Below, piece by piece: positions 24,081 to 37,710 of a DNA stretch of 64,000 nt. Made by a program: the position numbers and the translations under genes. This DNA is from Dicaeum eximium (Eukaryota > Chordata > Aves > Passeriformes > Dicaeidae), in NCBI GenBank assembly GCA_013396995.1, contig VWZP01007499.1:162007-226006 (forward strand), written 5' to 3'. Every line of letters starts with the position of its first letter. Position 1 is the stretch's first letter. A model generated the notes under the pieces. That model saw nothing but the letters and a program-made list of their open reading frames with translations. It searched no databases and had not been told where the DNA came from.

Positions 24081-27000
24081 CAACTTCCATCTATATGTAC
24101 ACTTTCTTTTACAAAAGAAGGTGCTTTTTAAAATAATTTTTAAAGAAAAAACTGGTTAGAAGAATAAATTTCAAACTCCTAAAACCTTCCATTTTTCCTA
24201 TTTAGAAGAGAAGACAGTTGCTTGGTACATTCTTTTTTTGCTAAATAATAAAAGCTTTTGCTGTTGAGTAACTATTTTTCCTTAATTTAGCAAGGTCTAA
24301 ATAAAATCAGCATTACCATTTGCAGGATAACTTGTCCTGGGGTCAATTGATGACAGTTTTGCTGGTGGTGGGGCTGGGCTGAGGAGGCTGGGAAGGACTT
24401 CTGCAAAAGGGATCCTTTATACAGGGGCTTTTGGGATGAGGTTGGAAATCTTTTGTCCCAGATGTCCATTGAGTTATAGCAATGAAACACTTGACAGTGC
24501 TTGTCTTAGCAAGAGCGCACACCATATGCTTTGGGAGCATTCCCAAGCAGAGTTATTATCCTCCTAGTGCCACAGCAAGCTCATTAATACCCCAGTTACC
24601 CATTCAGTGGGACTAATCCAGCAGCCCCTGAAGTCAGTGAGGAGATTCGAGTTGTCTTTAGGATGCTTGAATAAAACCTTAGATAGAGTTTGCATAATTT
24701 AAGTCACACCACAGGAATTATTTTCCAAAGTTTTAAACACTTGCTTGTTTGCCAGTTTCTTTATTCCAGGCTACTTGTTTTCCTCCATCTTATGAGGAGC
24801 AGTGATGTGAACTGGAAAAAGGAATATGTTTAAAGGAATACGATTTTAAAGACTTTGTGTACATTTCTGCTATTTTCCTAAGTTTTTTCCAGAGAAGGAC
24901 TAGAATAAGCTTGCATTGGAATTGCAACTCGAATGGGAATGTATATGTTGAACAGGTTTTTTCTCCAAATATGTGACCAGTTCATGGGAACAACTGTGGA
25001 AATTTCGTAGCTGATGTGGATAAAGAAAGTGCCAGTTCAAGCTGCTGTAGTTCTCACTCAATGCTAGTCATTCTTTATTGTTCTCTGACCACACAGAAAA
25101 ATTTAATAGAAAAATAATATTTTGCAAAGTATCTTATTATATGTAAGAGAAGAAGAACCGGTATTTTCCAAAAAGAACCCCCCTTCAGGTCCCAGTGTTT
25201 TTCTAGACTATGTTTCTTCATATGTTGGAAAATTTTCTTTTCACTCCTATGCATTTTAACAGCAGTTTTGAGGTTTTTTTTGTTGGGAAAAAAAGATAAT
25301 TAGGTATGTGGGAAGTGAGAAAGAATGAACCTATACAGACAAAAGATACTCTTTCACATAAGTATAGTTATGTTAGTGGGAGGGAAACCTAGATCAAACA
25401 AGAGGAAAAGACTGGAGAGGATCTACTCCAGGTTCCACGGATGTGATAACAACTGCTATTACAGTACCCAGCTTTTTGAATTAAATATTGATAGAAATAA
25501 GTGAATAAAAGTCTGAGTAAACTGAAATGTGTGTTCTGTGTTTGTAATGTGCGCTTTTTTTCAGCATCTGGAGTACCAGAATCAACACCCTTTTATACAA
25601 TTAATAGTACTAAATAAGGACATCAGCTGACAGGAAATAAGAAAGTTCCTATGGCAACTAAAAATAAGCACAGGAGGAAAAATGCATCAAATGCTGTCAG
25701 CAGACAGCATAAAAAGTGGCTGCATGTTGATAATACAATACAACCACAATTAAACCTTACTTGTAAACATACACATTTTAATCACTTTTACTGGTACTTT
25801 TTTTTTCTTTTATTTTCTTTTTTTTCCCCCTCCAAATAGGACTGTGATACCTTGGTTACAGAGTCTATTTACCAATATCTCAGATTGGTTGCTGGCATAG
25901 GATCTGGGTTTTAAAGCCTATGAAGCACAGGGACAGAGCCCTGCATCTTCAGGAGAGCAGCTGTATCCCCTCAGATTTGGATGCTGATTTAAGAAAGCCT
26001 TTGGGTGCTTTAGGTCACATGCACCTCTGGCAGTTTCTCTCCACGTTACTCTTTGGTTCCTGCATACAAAATGTTTGAGAAAAATTTTGGGTAGAAGCGG
26101 AATGTCTGGTAGAGGTGTGCCTTGTGAAAGAAATAGAATTGTACACATCCTGTAGATAGTACTTATATTCATTTAAAGTTGCACTGAGCCTGAAAAACTG
26201 TAGATGATAAAATCCCTGGTGAAGGAGAAACCTGAGTGTGCAGCTGCACTGCTGAAGCCACGTGCAAGCTACTCCTTTCATCTCAGTGGGAGAACTAATT
26301 TTAAGGACAGTTTAACTCTTGAAATTCCTGAGTTATCTGTTTTTCCTTCCTATCTGATCTTCCTACCTTCACCTCTCATAAAAAACAAAACCAAACCCCC
26401 TCCCACCCCTACCAGACGTGTGCATGGCAGAGAATGCTGCATTGCTTCCTTTTTTGCTCTCTGAAGTTGTTGCTGCCCTTGCAGACACATCCAGGCTCCC
26501 CCTTCTGATGTGCAGATGTGGTTTTCGTAGTAGAAGCCTTCTGCTGAGCAGCACAGGGCCCTGCCAGAGTGGCTCTGTTCACCACAGCTTGTGGGGTTGA
26601 CAAACCCACTATCAGTTTCTTGGCTAGCTCGGGAAACCTGATTTCTGAGACAGAATATTCAGCCCTGCAGGTAGCAATGAGATTGTATTTCTCCCCTTTT
26701 ATTTCTATCCTGTTAAGTGATAAAAATGTAAGAGAATGCCAAAGCAAGACCAAAAGTAAGAACTGTGAGAATGTGGTCAGACTGCCTTAATGCCAATAAA
26801 GATTCTTATATTTACTCAGGACTTCTGTAATTTCTGGTTTTTTATATGTCTGTTCTGATTGCTGACCCAGATTTTGAATTCAGTACTTAAATTGTAAAAG
26901 GAATTCCATTGTTCCAAAGACCACTTTGTATTCAGTTTTAATATTATACAACTCAGAGGACCTTCTGGGGCAAGAAGCCCACTCTTCACCTATGGTGAGC

Positions 27001-28505
27001 AGCTATGTCGTATAATTGCTTCCATAAAACTGATTTGAGTGTGTTGCTATATATATACTTATATATGCTTCCCAATCCTGTTGTCCCATGCTTATATGAT
27101 AGTGTATGTCAGATATAACCCATCATTACGTGACTCAGCCTGCAAGTCGACACATGTAACCACAGGCATGTGGAGTATGATAGATACCAGGCACTGATAC
27201 TGTTATAGCTGACTCTGCAGTTTGGGTATGTACAGGCTGCTGTGAACAATACCCAGCCCTCTGTGGACTATATTTGCACTGCCTGCATGTCACCACTCGC
27301 ACACCTCCAGAGAAATTTAGGAGCAGGTCATTAGGTAGTCCACAAACAAAACATCAGAAACTAGGTGATAGAGTCACTCAAAGGGAATCACTTTCTCAAA
27401 TCGGCTGACAAGAACAAGCGTAAACATGTTGTGTTTTGCTCTGACATAATTAGCACAGCAAAGAAATTAGTTCTCTTCTGATTGAGTAAAGATGGATACT
27501 ACATGAAAATACTCCAGCAAACAAAATGCTTCTGAAATTATCTGAACCACAATGGCACTGTAAAGGGAAATTGCACATTATATTTTAACAGAAATTCAGG
27601 GCATGGCAGCTGAGTGTTGGCAATTACCTCTAAATTCATAACAAACTCATTCTTGTCGTGGCTACTGGGGCAGAGCAGCCTGTGTCCGTGGGAGCTGCAG
27701 GCCTTGTGATAGGAAACATTTGGTCTCTGAGCCACCCATTCCTGGTAGCAGTGTCAGGCAGGTACAGCCTGAAGCAGGAGGCAAGGCACAACCTGTTCTG
27801 TCCTTCCCTCCTGTTTGTGAGTACACTGCGCTCTTCAACAGCTAGAGGAACTTATTGACCATTCCCTGCTGCTGCTACAGCGCTGGGTAATTGCAGTGAT
27901 TACAGTGATCAGATTACAATGTAGTTTTTCCTACTGTGCTTGTGAAATGCTGCAGCTCATCCCACCTTTTATTCATGGCAGATGGTAGATTTGCTGTGTA
28001 TGAATGGGTGCTGCAGGAGTAATCCTCTTTCCCCCACCCCACCACAGTTAGGTTATGTTCTTCACCTTGTGTGAACTAGCAGGGCAGTAAAACAGACAGC
28101 ACGTCTGCTTTGTGCAAGTTTAGTTTATCCTCTCATGTTCAACAGCTCTCTGCTAAGTTTAAATAACAGCAACCAGCAACAAGCAAAAAGAGCATCAGCA
28201 AGCTCATAATTTTTCTTCCTTAGGTGAACAGATCCTCTTGATTGGCTGAATCTAAAGACAAGTATTAAGGAAGAAATAGAAGAAACTAAACATAGTCTGA
28301 ATGTCTGCATCAAACAAGCTTTTAAGAATACATTGGGACATTGAATTACAAAGTTTAGATTGGGTTTTGTTTTGGTTTTTGGGTTTTTTAAATACATTTT
28401 TGAGGTAGAAGATTTCAATGTATCTCTTAAAAAATTACTTTAGTTGTAACACAGAATGAACTAAGGGTGTTGTACTTGTATCTGTAAGACCTATACTAAA
28501 GGCTG
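24081..28505. other. Unique sequence, no gene seen
   Basis: No gene or known repeat was recognised. The intervals 27385-27480 and 27840-28000 combine homeodomain-type ATTA words with non-repetitive GC-balanced sequence and could be conserved noncoding DNA, but this is only an impression. Open frames at 26409-26753 (minus) and 26204-26464 (plus) overlap each other and match no family I know. Confidence 0.5.
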
Positions 28506-28555
28506 CTTCTAGTATACCAATGTTCTAGTATACCAATGCTTCTAGTATATCAATG
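28506..28555. repeat. Three-copy 16-17 bp tandem repeat
   Basis: Units CTTCTAGTATACCAATG (28506-28522), TTCTAGTATACCAATG (28523-28538) and CTTCTAGTATATCAATG (28539-28555) follow head to tail with almost no divergence, so the duplication is recent or conserved. Confidence 0.9.
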
Positions 28556-31500
28556 GTGCTCAGACATCATTGCTGAAATGCTGACTGCTCAAAATGCCAA
28601 AATTTATGGATGTTTAGGTCTTAAAAATATCTACAAAGCACAAAAACCAGTTTCCATGTGAAAACCATGCTTCAAACAGTTGAAGTTCTAAAAGAATTTT
28701 GGAAGTCTTATTTGTAGAAGGGTTAAATGAAATGTCTTTCCTCTCTGCTGTGAAATTTGTAATCTTTTGCTCTAATAACATCCACCTCCACTGGACCTGG
28801 TGAATTTCTTGGTAACATAAGTATTTGGCTTACTTACGCTGATGCAAAAATTTCTCTTCTAGCAACAGCAACAACTCTTTTGACAAGTGCAGTCAGATTA
28901 GTTTATCCAGCACTGGCCAGCGTGTAGACCCAGAAGATGAGAGGGAGCCTGCACTGATTATCACTATTTCAGCAAAGTCCATTGTTGAAAATGTATCTGG
29001 TGTTGGACAGGGAAGGCAGAAGCACTCACACAGGATCTGAAGTTCAGGTAACTCCTGCTTACAAGGATGTGAACAAATCCCTAAAAGAAAACTACTTTGC
29101 ACTGGAAAGAAGTAAAAATGAGGAAAAAAAGGAGAAAATGAGAATGCCTTTGCAATAATAACATGTAATGGATTTTTCTTTATAGAGTTACTCACATTCT
29201 GAGAACTTCATATTAACAGATCTCATTTAGTGGATCACTTGCAGATTATGAATGGCAATGATCTTTGTTTCATTGATGAAAATGTCAACAAATTTTTATA
29301 TAATAAAGTTACACTAGTTATTTGCAGATATTATACTTGGAATAAAACATTTTATAGTGCCTTTCCAGGCACTTGGAACAAAAACTTCTGATAGAAAATT
29401 GGACAGCGTACATACAAGAAGTCAGTCTGTGTTGGTATGGAAGATTGCTCAGAAACTGAAGGAAATTCTGAAATTGGCAGGTCAAATGTTCTCTTGGCAT
29501 AGTGGTCCTTTTCTGTTGCAATTAACTTTTCTTATTAAAAACAAATGTCAAATTTTGCATGACTGATGCATTAAAATTAATCATGCTAGAAAATGCAATA
29601 TTTAAAAAGTTCTCCAGATACTCTGGAAAAAAATCTAAGTGATGACAAAATGTAGTGCAACTATTAGTACTCATTTGCCATATTGAAGGCAGAAATATTT
29701 GGTAATTTAATTTTACTCGTGATTACAAATTCTTCTTGACTTCTCTGGAAAGTCCAGCTATATCACAGCTTTTGAGATAACCAGGTTATCTTGCAGCTTA
29801 AAACACATGTGGCAGAAGGGCATGTGACATGCACAAGTCACTGTCCCCAGCACAGTGCAGCACATATAATTTGCATCTTACAGAACATATTTACCATTTT
29901 ATGCTAATGTATGGTAATGACATTTTTCAAAGAGTTATAGCAGGAGTGTTTGAAATCTTCTTATTGTAAATCACTGGATTAATTTATTAAGCATGGGTTC
30001 CAAATCCCTGTTCCAAGTTCAGGCCCTTCAAGGGTAGGCACACATGGGTGATGAGTGCCTGGGAATCTCTTGATTACAAAGGACACAGGACAGAGGGGAA
30101 GCTGCCAGAAACCTCAGTTTTGTTAAAGTCTGTGATGGTAAGGAGGATGAAAACCTTTGGGGCCTGTGTCCATAATCAGCTCCTGATGGTTTGAGCTGAG
30201 GAGTGGGAGCTCCAAGGGTGCCAGCTTCCCCAGTGAGAGGCATGAATGGGAGGAGAGGAGCTAGGAAGCCCTTAGCCCCTGTTAGCAGTCGGGTCCCTCA
30301 GATGGCACAGGGTCCTTGGACTATCTCTGCACTGCTAAACAAAGTGAGATCACAGAAGATGCTTGACCTTTTGACCACTGGGCATAGGCTGCCCATGTCC
30401 ACCCTACACACTTGGCTCTATATCTCTTCCAGCTGCCCAGTGGCATTCCCATGACACCAGCTCACAGCTGCTGTCTGAAGTGGTGGTGTTGCCTTGCTTT
30501 GAAGCTGAAGTTGCACCTTGGGTTCCCAGGGCCATGGCATGGTACAGGGAGACTATCCAAGGGTGGCCAGTCTTTTGGGACATTACCTCTAATAGCTGGC
30601 CATATCTGGTGGAGGTAGTGCTGGGGGATGCTGGAAGCATTGAATAGTATGGGTGATCTCCAGCCTGGAACCTTGGCCCTCTGATTTACCAGGTAAGAGA
30701 CTTAACCAGTGTCTTAGGTTCAGCCTGACTTTTTTTTCAGCTGTCACCTTGTGTTCGTGGAAAACCTGCTGTTTAAGACGACTGCTTTGTGAAATTGCAT
30801 CAAAGACAGATTTTTACTGTTTGTCATTGGATTGTATTTCAGTACTAAATCACATCAACTCCAGAAAGATATCAGGAAAAATGGAAAATGTGTTGCTGCT
30901 GTCATCCCAAGTTTTGTTTGCAGTTCTTTACTTAAAGCTCTGATTCTGCAAGAATTTTGAAGTTGATCTTGTTGTCTTTGCTAGGTTTCAGGAATATATT
31001 GTTAGGTACTAAATCAGATCTTGGTTTTGCATGTAGTATGTTTGTGTATTGTAAAATCATTTGGTCTAAATGGTGTTTCTAGGGAAGCATATCAGCACTT
31101 CAAACAAAAAAAATGTAATTTTCACTGTAGCCATTCTGCATTTTGTTACTATTTGCACGTGTTAACATTATGTATTTTAAAAAATGTTAAAAGGCCACAA
31201 AGTTAGGAAAATCAAGCAGTAAAACATAATTCTGTTTCTTTCTGGCAGTAATCTGTGGAATTTTAACTAGCTTCCTTTGGATTTATGCACTGTGATCAGT
31301 CTTTAATAAAAAGAACACATATTTTTGTTTTGTTCTTGTCAATGAACCTCTTCTACTGGAACTCTTTAAAGTCAGACACCTGGCATGGAAGCATGTTTCA
31401 TATAGATGGTCCATTAATGAACTCAGCATTTGGTTTTCCCCTTTTCTTCAAGGAGCATCTTCAAGCATCCCCTTGTCTTCAAGGATTCATTTCACATTGT

Positions 31501-33915
31501 GCAAGACTGACATAATGTAGAATTATTTGTTTCCTTGCAACCATTTCTTTCATGTGTCACTAATGATGACATTAGTGTACTCAGTTGTTTTGCAAGCAGT
31601 AATGAACTTCTTGCCATACTTGTTTGTTGCAATGAAGAGTATTATTAGTCCCATTTTTCAGATAATAAGCTGAAGCAGACAAATATGAATAATAACTTTA
31701 ACTACAAATTTTGGACACTGAGTAAGAAAACAATAGACAACTGTTCTTCAGACTTTATTAGTTCACAGTACAGCTCTCCCTGATGTCAGGTGTGGGTGTG
31801 AGAACCCCACACTTCTGTAAGACTACCACAGTCTTCTGCTCAAGCTGATGCACAGCTAAGGGGCTAAGGAAGGATGCTTTGGGGAATAGTTTTGTGAGGT
31901 TAGCTAGCTATAAAGTCTCAAGGGAGACCCATGCCTTTCCCTTACCAACCACAGTGAGTGATCCCATTGATGCAACCACCTTGTGTGGCCTTCACCTCAA
32001 TTTGGTGTCTGTCTTCTGTCACAGCACAGCTGGGAAAGGCAATTGTAGAGACAGTCTGGGCTTAGCATCCTTTATCCTGGGGTCAGAAAGAAAATAGCAT
32101 GGACAGAATCCTTGGAAATGCTATTTATCAACTGCTACTAAGCATATGCAATCAGATATTTTCTTACTTATTTATAACTTGGCTATATTTGCACATTGTA
32201 CTCATCCATACACATAGATGCACAACAAAAGACTTACCCATCACACAAAGACTATTCAATGCCAAATTTCACTTCCTTGCCTCAAGACATCATAGTGCCA
32301 GAAATTATTTATAAAACTGTTGAAGTAATCACTGGTAAATAGCATGATTGGCAAATAATATATTTTCTGCTGATTTTATTATTGAAAACAACTGGACAAT
32401 TTATGCTAACACTCTTTTGGAAAGCAGACATGGAACATTTCAGCCCCAACAGTTGAATTCTGGAAGAGTTTTTAACAACTGAAATGAAGGGTTTCTAATG
32501 GGAAGAGTTTGGCAGCGTTAACTGCAAAGAGCCTTCACCATTCAGTCTGCAATTGTTTCTCCCAAATTGTGAGTTGCAAATCACCTCTGCCCCTAATTCT
32601 TGCCAGAGTTAGAGTCCCTGCTAAGAAGGGAGCGCAGAAGTTTTAATTTTTTTACTGGGATCATGGGGGTAGAGAGTTTGAGTAGCTCTATTATTTGTAT
32701 GAAGACCCCACTGCTAAAAGCATATATGGAAGTACATGAGGACAAATTAAGAAGCAGAAATTATTTGTATGTATAAGTTATATAATGCCTGTAATGAAAT
32801 TTTTCCATTTATTAATCTTTCTGGAATGAGTAGGAATAGTGCTATCTGTTATTTGCATAGTTGATAACTTCCAGCTGTAGAATCAGTGTGTTTACAGTTT
32901 TGGTTTGGTTTGATTTTAGTCATGTGAATTTAATGTGAGAAAGACACAGACATGTTAACATGAATCCTGCCACAAATAAAAAAACCTGTGTGTACTTGTG
33001 AGGGCAAATAAGTTACAAAGAGTGTATACAAAGGAGTATGTATGATTACAATACAAATTATTTGGGTTTTTTTTTTACTTTGCTCATAGAAATACCAAGT
33101 GCAACAATGCCATTGCTGTCTTAATAAGGTTATCATTCTGGTAGTCTGGGCTTAAAACAAAAGCCAAAGGGCCTCACCTTTGAAGTGTTTCTTTAGCTTC
33201 AGGTAAAGGCAGTACTTTGTAGAATCCATGCAGGAACTATTTTAACAGCATGGGGCTAAAATGGGCTTATTTTTACATCTTTGGGAATTGCCAGTCATTT
33301 TTTACCTGTTTATTTCACAGTCACATTCCAGTTGCAAGCAGTCCATAAAAGCTGGAAAATACAGCATGAAAGACATTATTATGTATTGAGGTATTTATCA
33401 GAATATTTGGTGTGTGTATTTGGGAGGGGGTGAGGAAGAGCATCATCAAGGAAGTGTTTTTCCTTACATTTGCAAGACATGAGCCAGTGAACTTGTGACT
33501 GGGAAGCTTACACCAGCACATTGCAGAAAACAGATTTTCACTATGAGCCTAGTCATCCCCCAACTGCAGGTGTCAGGGGACAATAGAAAAGCCAGAATTT
33601 TGTGACTGATAATGCAGAATTGATTTGACATACTGTAAGAGTCAACATCCTGAGTCATGTTTTACCAGTGTGGTGGTAAATTTATTGATATTTCAGAGTA
33701 TTGATATTTGAGAGTTCTGGCTAAGAAGTTCATCCTTAGTAAAAAAACCAGTCCTTTCAACTAGGAGCTTGCAGTCTGTTTGCTTCCCCTCCCCACTGCT
33801 AATTGAAGGTGATAAAGGGTATATCTGATAATAAAGGCACTACATCCTCACCTTATTTATTGTGTGAGTCCTTCTTGGAGCTATGGCAGCTAGCAAGCTA
33901 CTGAAGAAGGCTGTC
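28556..33915. other. Unique sequence, no gene seen
   Basis: Five kilobases without a recognisable gene. The 30000-30650 interval is GC-richer, with short open frames on both strands and a CAG|GTAAGA donor-like site at about 30692. An inverted repeat CACTAATG/CATTAGTG lies at 31558-31577. T9 or longer runs occur near 33067. Confidence 0.5.
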
Positions 33916-34190
33916 CCTGTTGGATACCTGAATACCTGAATTTGTTAACACCACAATGACCTTTTTTTCTCACCTCTTCTATTTTGTTTTTTTGTTATTG
34001 CCTGACCCAGCCTATATTAGAATGATGACAGGCTGCAGTCACTTAGCAGAGCATAGGGGAGCAGTGAGGGTGATACTGTCCTCATGTTATCTGACTGTGA
34101 TCATCAGGAGTTAATTGAGCTCCTTTCTGACCTGTTCCAACTATACTTGTGTTATTACACACTTGGATTGTCCAGATCCCCCACTCCAAC
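33916..34190 (+). mobile_element. LTR-like repeat, copy A (diverged)
   Basis: From about 34011 this matches a second copy at 45820-45985 over roughly 170 bases. Shared blocks include CAGAGCATAGGGGAGCAG (CAGAGCACAGGGGAGCAG in copy B), CTGTGATCAT, CTCCTTTCTGACCTGT and TGTTAT. A TGTTGGATAC start near 33918 and an end near CCAGATCCCC would give a plausible solo LTR, but only the 3' part is supported by the pairwise match. The AATAAA of copy B is decayed here. The family name is not known to me; an old ERV LTR is my best guess. Confidence 0.5.
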
Positions 34191-37100
34191 CTGTAGCCTC
34201 AAACTTTGATGGTAACAAGGTTTTTATGGTAGAAAAAACCAAGAAAATCACTTGTATATTAAAAAGAAAAATCTGCTTTGTTTTTCCCCTTTTCTTCTTC
34301 TGTTTTAAGCCTTTTAGAGGTCTTTGCATGACATTTCAGTAATCTTTATCTTCAAGAATTCAAGCAGCTTTTTTAGCCCAAAGGAACAACTTTTAAAGGT
34401 ACTATTTTTCTTAGCAAGATCACATAACTCTGAACAGAAACATACTACTTGGAATTTATAATGTAATATTGTTTCTCTGAGTCATCATAATGAATCCACA
34501 TTAGTTTATTATCACTTACACTGAGCCCCAACACATCATATAAATGATGTTGGGTAGCTTGAGTATCTGAATATTAAAGTCTACCCCACTGCTTCTGTTG
34601 TTCTGTCCTGTGTTGCTTAAGACAATAATTGCTGCTGCTCCTGGACTAGTGCTGTTGTCATTATACATGTACCTAAAACTACACAACATCATCTTCTCAG
34701 ACAGTGTGGCACTGGGTACATTTCAGATTTGTAGGTATTATCACTTATGATTAAAATATTTATAGTCTTGAGGCACAACCCATAAACCTAAGAGTTCATG
34801 CTTACCAACATAAAAAAGCCATCCTTTTTTCTTTAAATTGAAAGGTCTCAGTTTAAAATAAATATACTTTTCTTTAAAAATGCTGTTTATATTCATGGCA
34901 ATGACAGTCTGTTCTAAGGCCTGATTTTGCTCTTACTATTCTCAGATGTTAATGAGTTCAAAAGTGCATTTTGCCTAATAAATATTCACATTGTATAAGT
35001 CTTTCAGAAAAGAGGGTTTGTTTGGTGTGTTGTGGTTTGTTGGAGCTTTTTAAACTTTGGAACTTTTTCAGTTTCTGCTGTGTTGGTTGAAGCTTTCCTG
35101 AATTACTTCCAGTGCAATTTTTAGTTGTGAGGTGCAAACAAAATATTTTCTTCATTTGTGTTATTTCATCTAAAGCTGATAGACTGAGTTTAAAAAACAG
35201 AAAAAGGAGTTTCTGTCTTACAGTTTACAAACTCCCAAATGGACAAAAAAAACCCATCAGTTGAATCTGAAAATTAAAGAATATATAGACATATTTGTGA
35301 GAATATTCTTGCATGTATGGCTGCTTTTCAGAAGTGCCTTGGCATCTTAATGGCACTGATTTTGATGGGGAAAAAGCAGCTGGCTCACTGCAGTAATTCT
35401 GAAATCCCACAAGGTAATGAACTGCTTTATTAGGCAGCAAATACCTTTAGAAGTGAGGCCCATGATGACCAGAAGCAATATGTTATTTCACTAACTACAA
35501 TTAATCTTTCTTTTGCATAATAATGTAGTTTTAAGTACAAAACGTAGTCTAAAAGCTTCATTTTTATGAAACAGCAATAGGGGTCATTTATTTTACCTGT
35601 AGAAGTGATTTTAACAGGCTCTTTTTGTGTATCCTTAAAATTTTAATTCCATCTTTCATCTGAATACTACTTATAAAAATCTTAAGACAAAATAATCACC
35701 AAGAAGTGTGTCCATCTCTATTACCTGACATAAATATATATATATGTACAACTAATGCTGATCATCTAAATAAATGTACGTGGGACAGATCAAAAAATTG
35801 TGAACAGGTAAAAAATACCAAGTTCAGCATAACTGCAGCAAAAATTGAAAATTATCATGCCAACCAACGAAAATTAAACTTAGTGGTCAGCTCTTCTGAT
35901 GGTGCCCATAGTTAGAGCTGCTGTAGAATGCAGCCCAAGCAGGGTTGCAGCCCAACTGTGCAGTGCAGGACAGTGCCAGCTGCATGCCCCTGGGTATGCA
36001 GGACTTTCTTTTTAGTGAATCACTCAAGGTTATTTTGATATTTTATTCTCAGTGAGATATTTTTTGGGGGCACAGAAAGGTAAAAATTAAGAGACATTTA
36101 CTATTTATACAAGTACTTCATACTTACAAATACTCTGTACATACAAATGCTCGTAAGGAGCAATTTAAAATGATAAATCATTAATCTATAAATCAGATAT
36201 AGACTCACAACTTACTGGACTCCTTCCAATGTACACTGAGACATGCACCAAAATATCAGAGTGTAATTACTTTCATTATGTATTCCAATTAATTTGAAAA
36301 CAACTTAGTCTGTAAAGATTGCACCCTGCTAATTTTAGCTCACATAAACCCCAGTATTATTTGTAGAATTGGTTGTCCTCTGTTTACTTGATTAAAATAT
36401 GGACCAATCAAGCACTGCTTTTCCAGAAATAGTTCTTGACTATGGTAATTTGCCATCTTCTGAAATTTTCTTTATTTAGCCAGAACACAAGTGCATATTT
36501 TACTTCATAGCAATACTTTAAACTTATGTCTGCTTTGGAACCAATGACTTAACTAAAAAAACCTAAATAAAAAAGCCATTTTAATATGTGTCTAAAGGTA
36601 TAGTCTCTTGTGTGAACCCATGTTCTGATATTCCAAAGATGTTTTGTTGTTTGACCACAGTGCTTTTCCAATAAGCATTATCAATTTTTTTTATTTTGAA
36701 GATTATTTTATAATGAACTCATCTTCACCTTTGGCATTGCTTCAATCAGGAAAAGGTTATGTGGCTGTTGCAGGCATATAACTGTTTCTGACCCTGTATT
36801 GTTGGTTATTTAGACATTCTTCTTTGTCTTTCAAAAGCAATGCCTTTTCTGTCATTATTATACGTTTCAAAACCTGCTTCCTTCTCCCTTTAAAATGGAG
36901 ATTCATTTTTGCATATTTGGGGTTCTTCATAAAGGGGAAAGAAATCACGTGAATCTTAAAATGTGGTAAGATATTAAAATGTTAGCTAAGAATATACTAT
37001 TAATGTAGTGCATTTTAATAAAAAACCTTTAGCTCTCATAAAGGATTGGAAAGTTAAAGGAAGAAGCTTGAGTGCACTTCCCTGGAAAATATGTTGTGAT

Positions 37101-37549
37101 GGAAGGGAAGTGTATAGCAAAACCTGAGCTCTGGGATGATCAGATCAGGCCAAGAACTTTCTGCCCCCTTGGGGCTGTTGAGTAGGTGAGGTACAGACCT
37201 GACAAAAGCTGGGGCAGTGCGTGGGCTTGTGACAGCCCTGCTTTGGTGGGTGGGCTCTGCCTGGACAAGTGTACCTGCACAGACAGGATCACTGAAAACA
37301 AGGATGTCTTGCCTTGGTGGCCGATGTGCAGCAGGCTATAGAGCTCTTCTGTGGAGGGAGGAAGGATACAGCTTTTGCCTGCTCCTAATCCCCCAGCTTC
37401 CTGAACGCTGAATTAATTAATTACGCCTGTAATCCTCTCCTCCTCTGTCAGTTTAAGTCTTCTCTTCTGACCTTGTTCCTCCCTCTTGGCCCCTTCTTCA
37501 CTGGCACCATGCTTCATTCAGTGCTTAATTACTTCACTGCACTTTGTGT
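34191..37549. other. Unique sequence, no gene seen
   Basis: AT-rich sequence with no gene. A (TATA)n stretch of about 14 bases occurs near 35734-35747. A CCTGATTTTGCTC word at 34920 recalls old amniote SINE or LINE tails but is too short to call. The homeodomain-type word ATTAATTAATTACG near 37411 is noted only. Confidence 0.5.
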
Positions 37550-37710
37550 TCGCTAGTTTGAAGCCCCTGTTCTTTGTTTTGTCGTACTCTGGTAATGCAA
37601 ATAATCCTCTTCCTTTGAAGGTATTTGTATTCTGTGATCTTGTCTCCCCTGAGCCTTCTCTTTGGCAGACTGTAGAAACTGAGTTTTGTCTGAATAACCT
37701 AAGTCACTAG
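37550..37710 (-). mobile_element. Probable CR1 3' fragment
   Basis: The plus strand reads GTGATCTTGTCTCCCCTGAG followed by CCTTCTCTTTGGCAGACTG near 37635-37672, close to the reverse complement of the CR1 block that encodes the ORF2 C-terminus. The preceding sequence (from about 37555) is compatible with the same element but much more diverged. The ends are uncertain. Confidence 0.42.

Noticed and set aside
28506..28555. Direct repeats considered as a CRISPR array
   Set aside because: Units abut with no spacers, and the sequence is clearly vertebrate DNA.
30000..30650. GC-richer interval with several short open frames
   Set aside because: Opposed frames on both strands, no ATG-led product of known type, and no clear acceptor for the donor-like site near 30692.
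34915..34945. CCTGATTTTGCTC word like the tail of old amniote SINEs
   Set aside because: Too short and isolated to support a repeat call.
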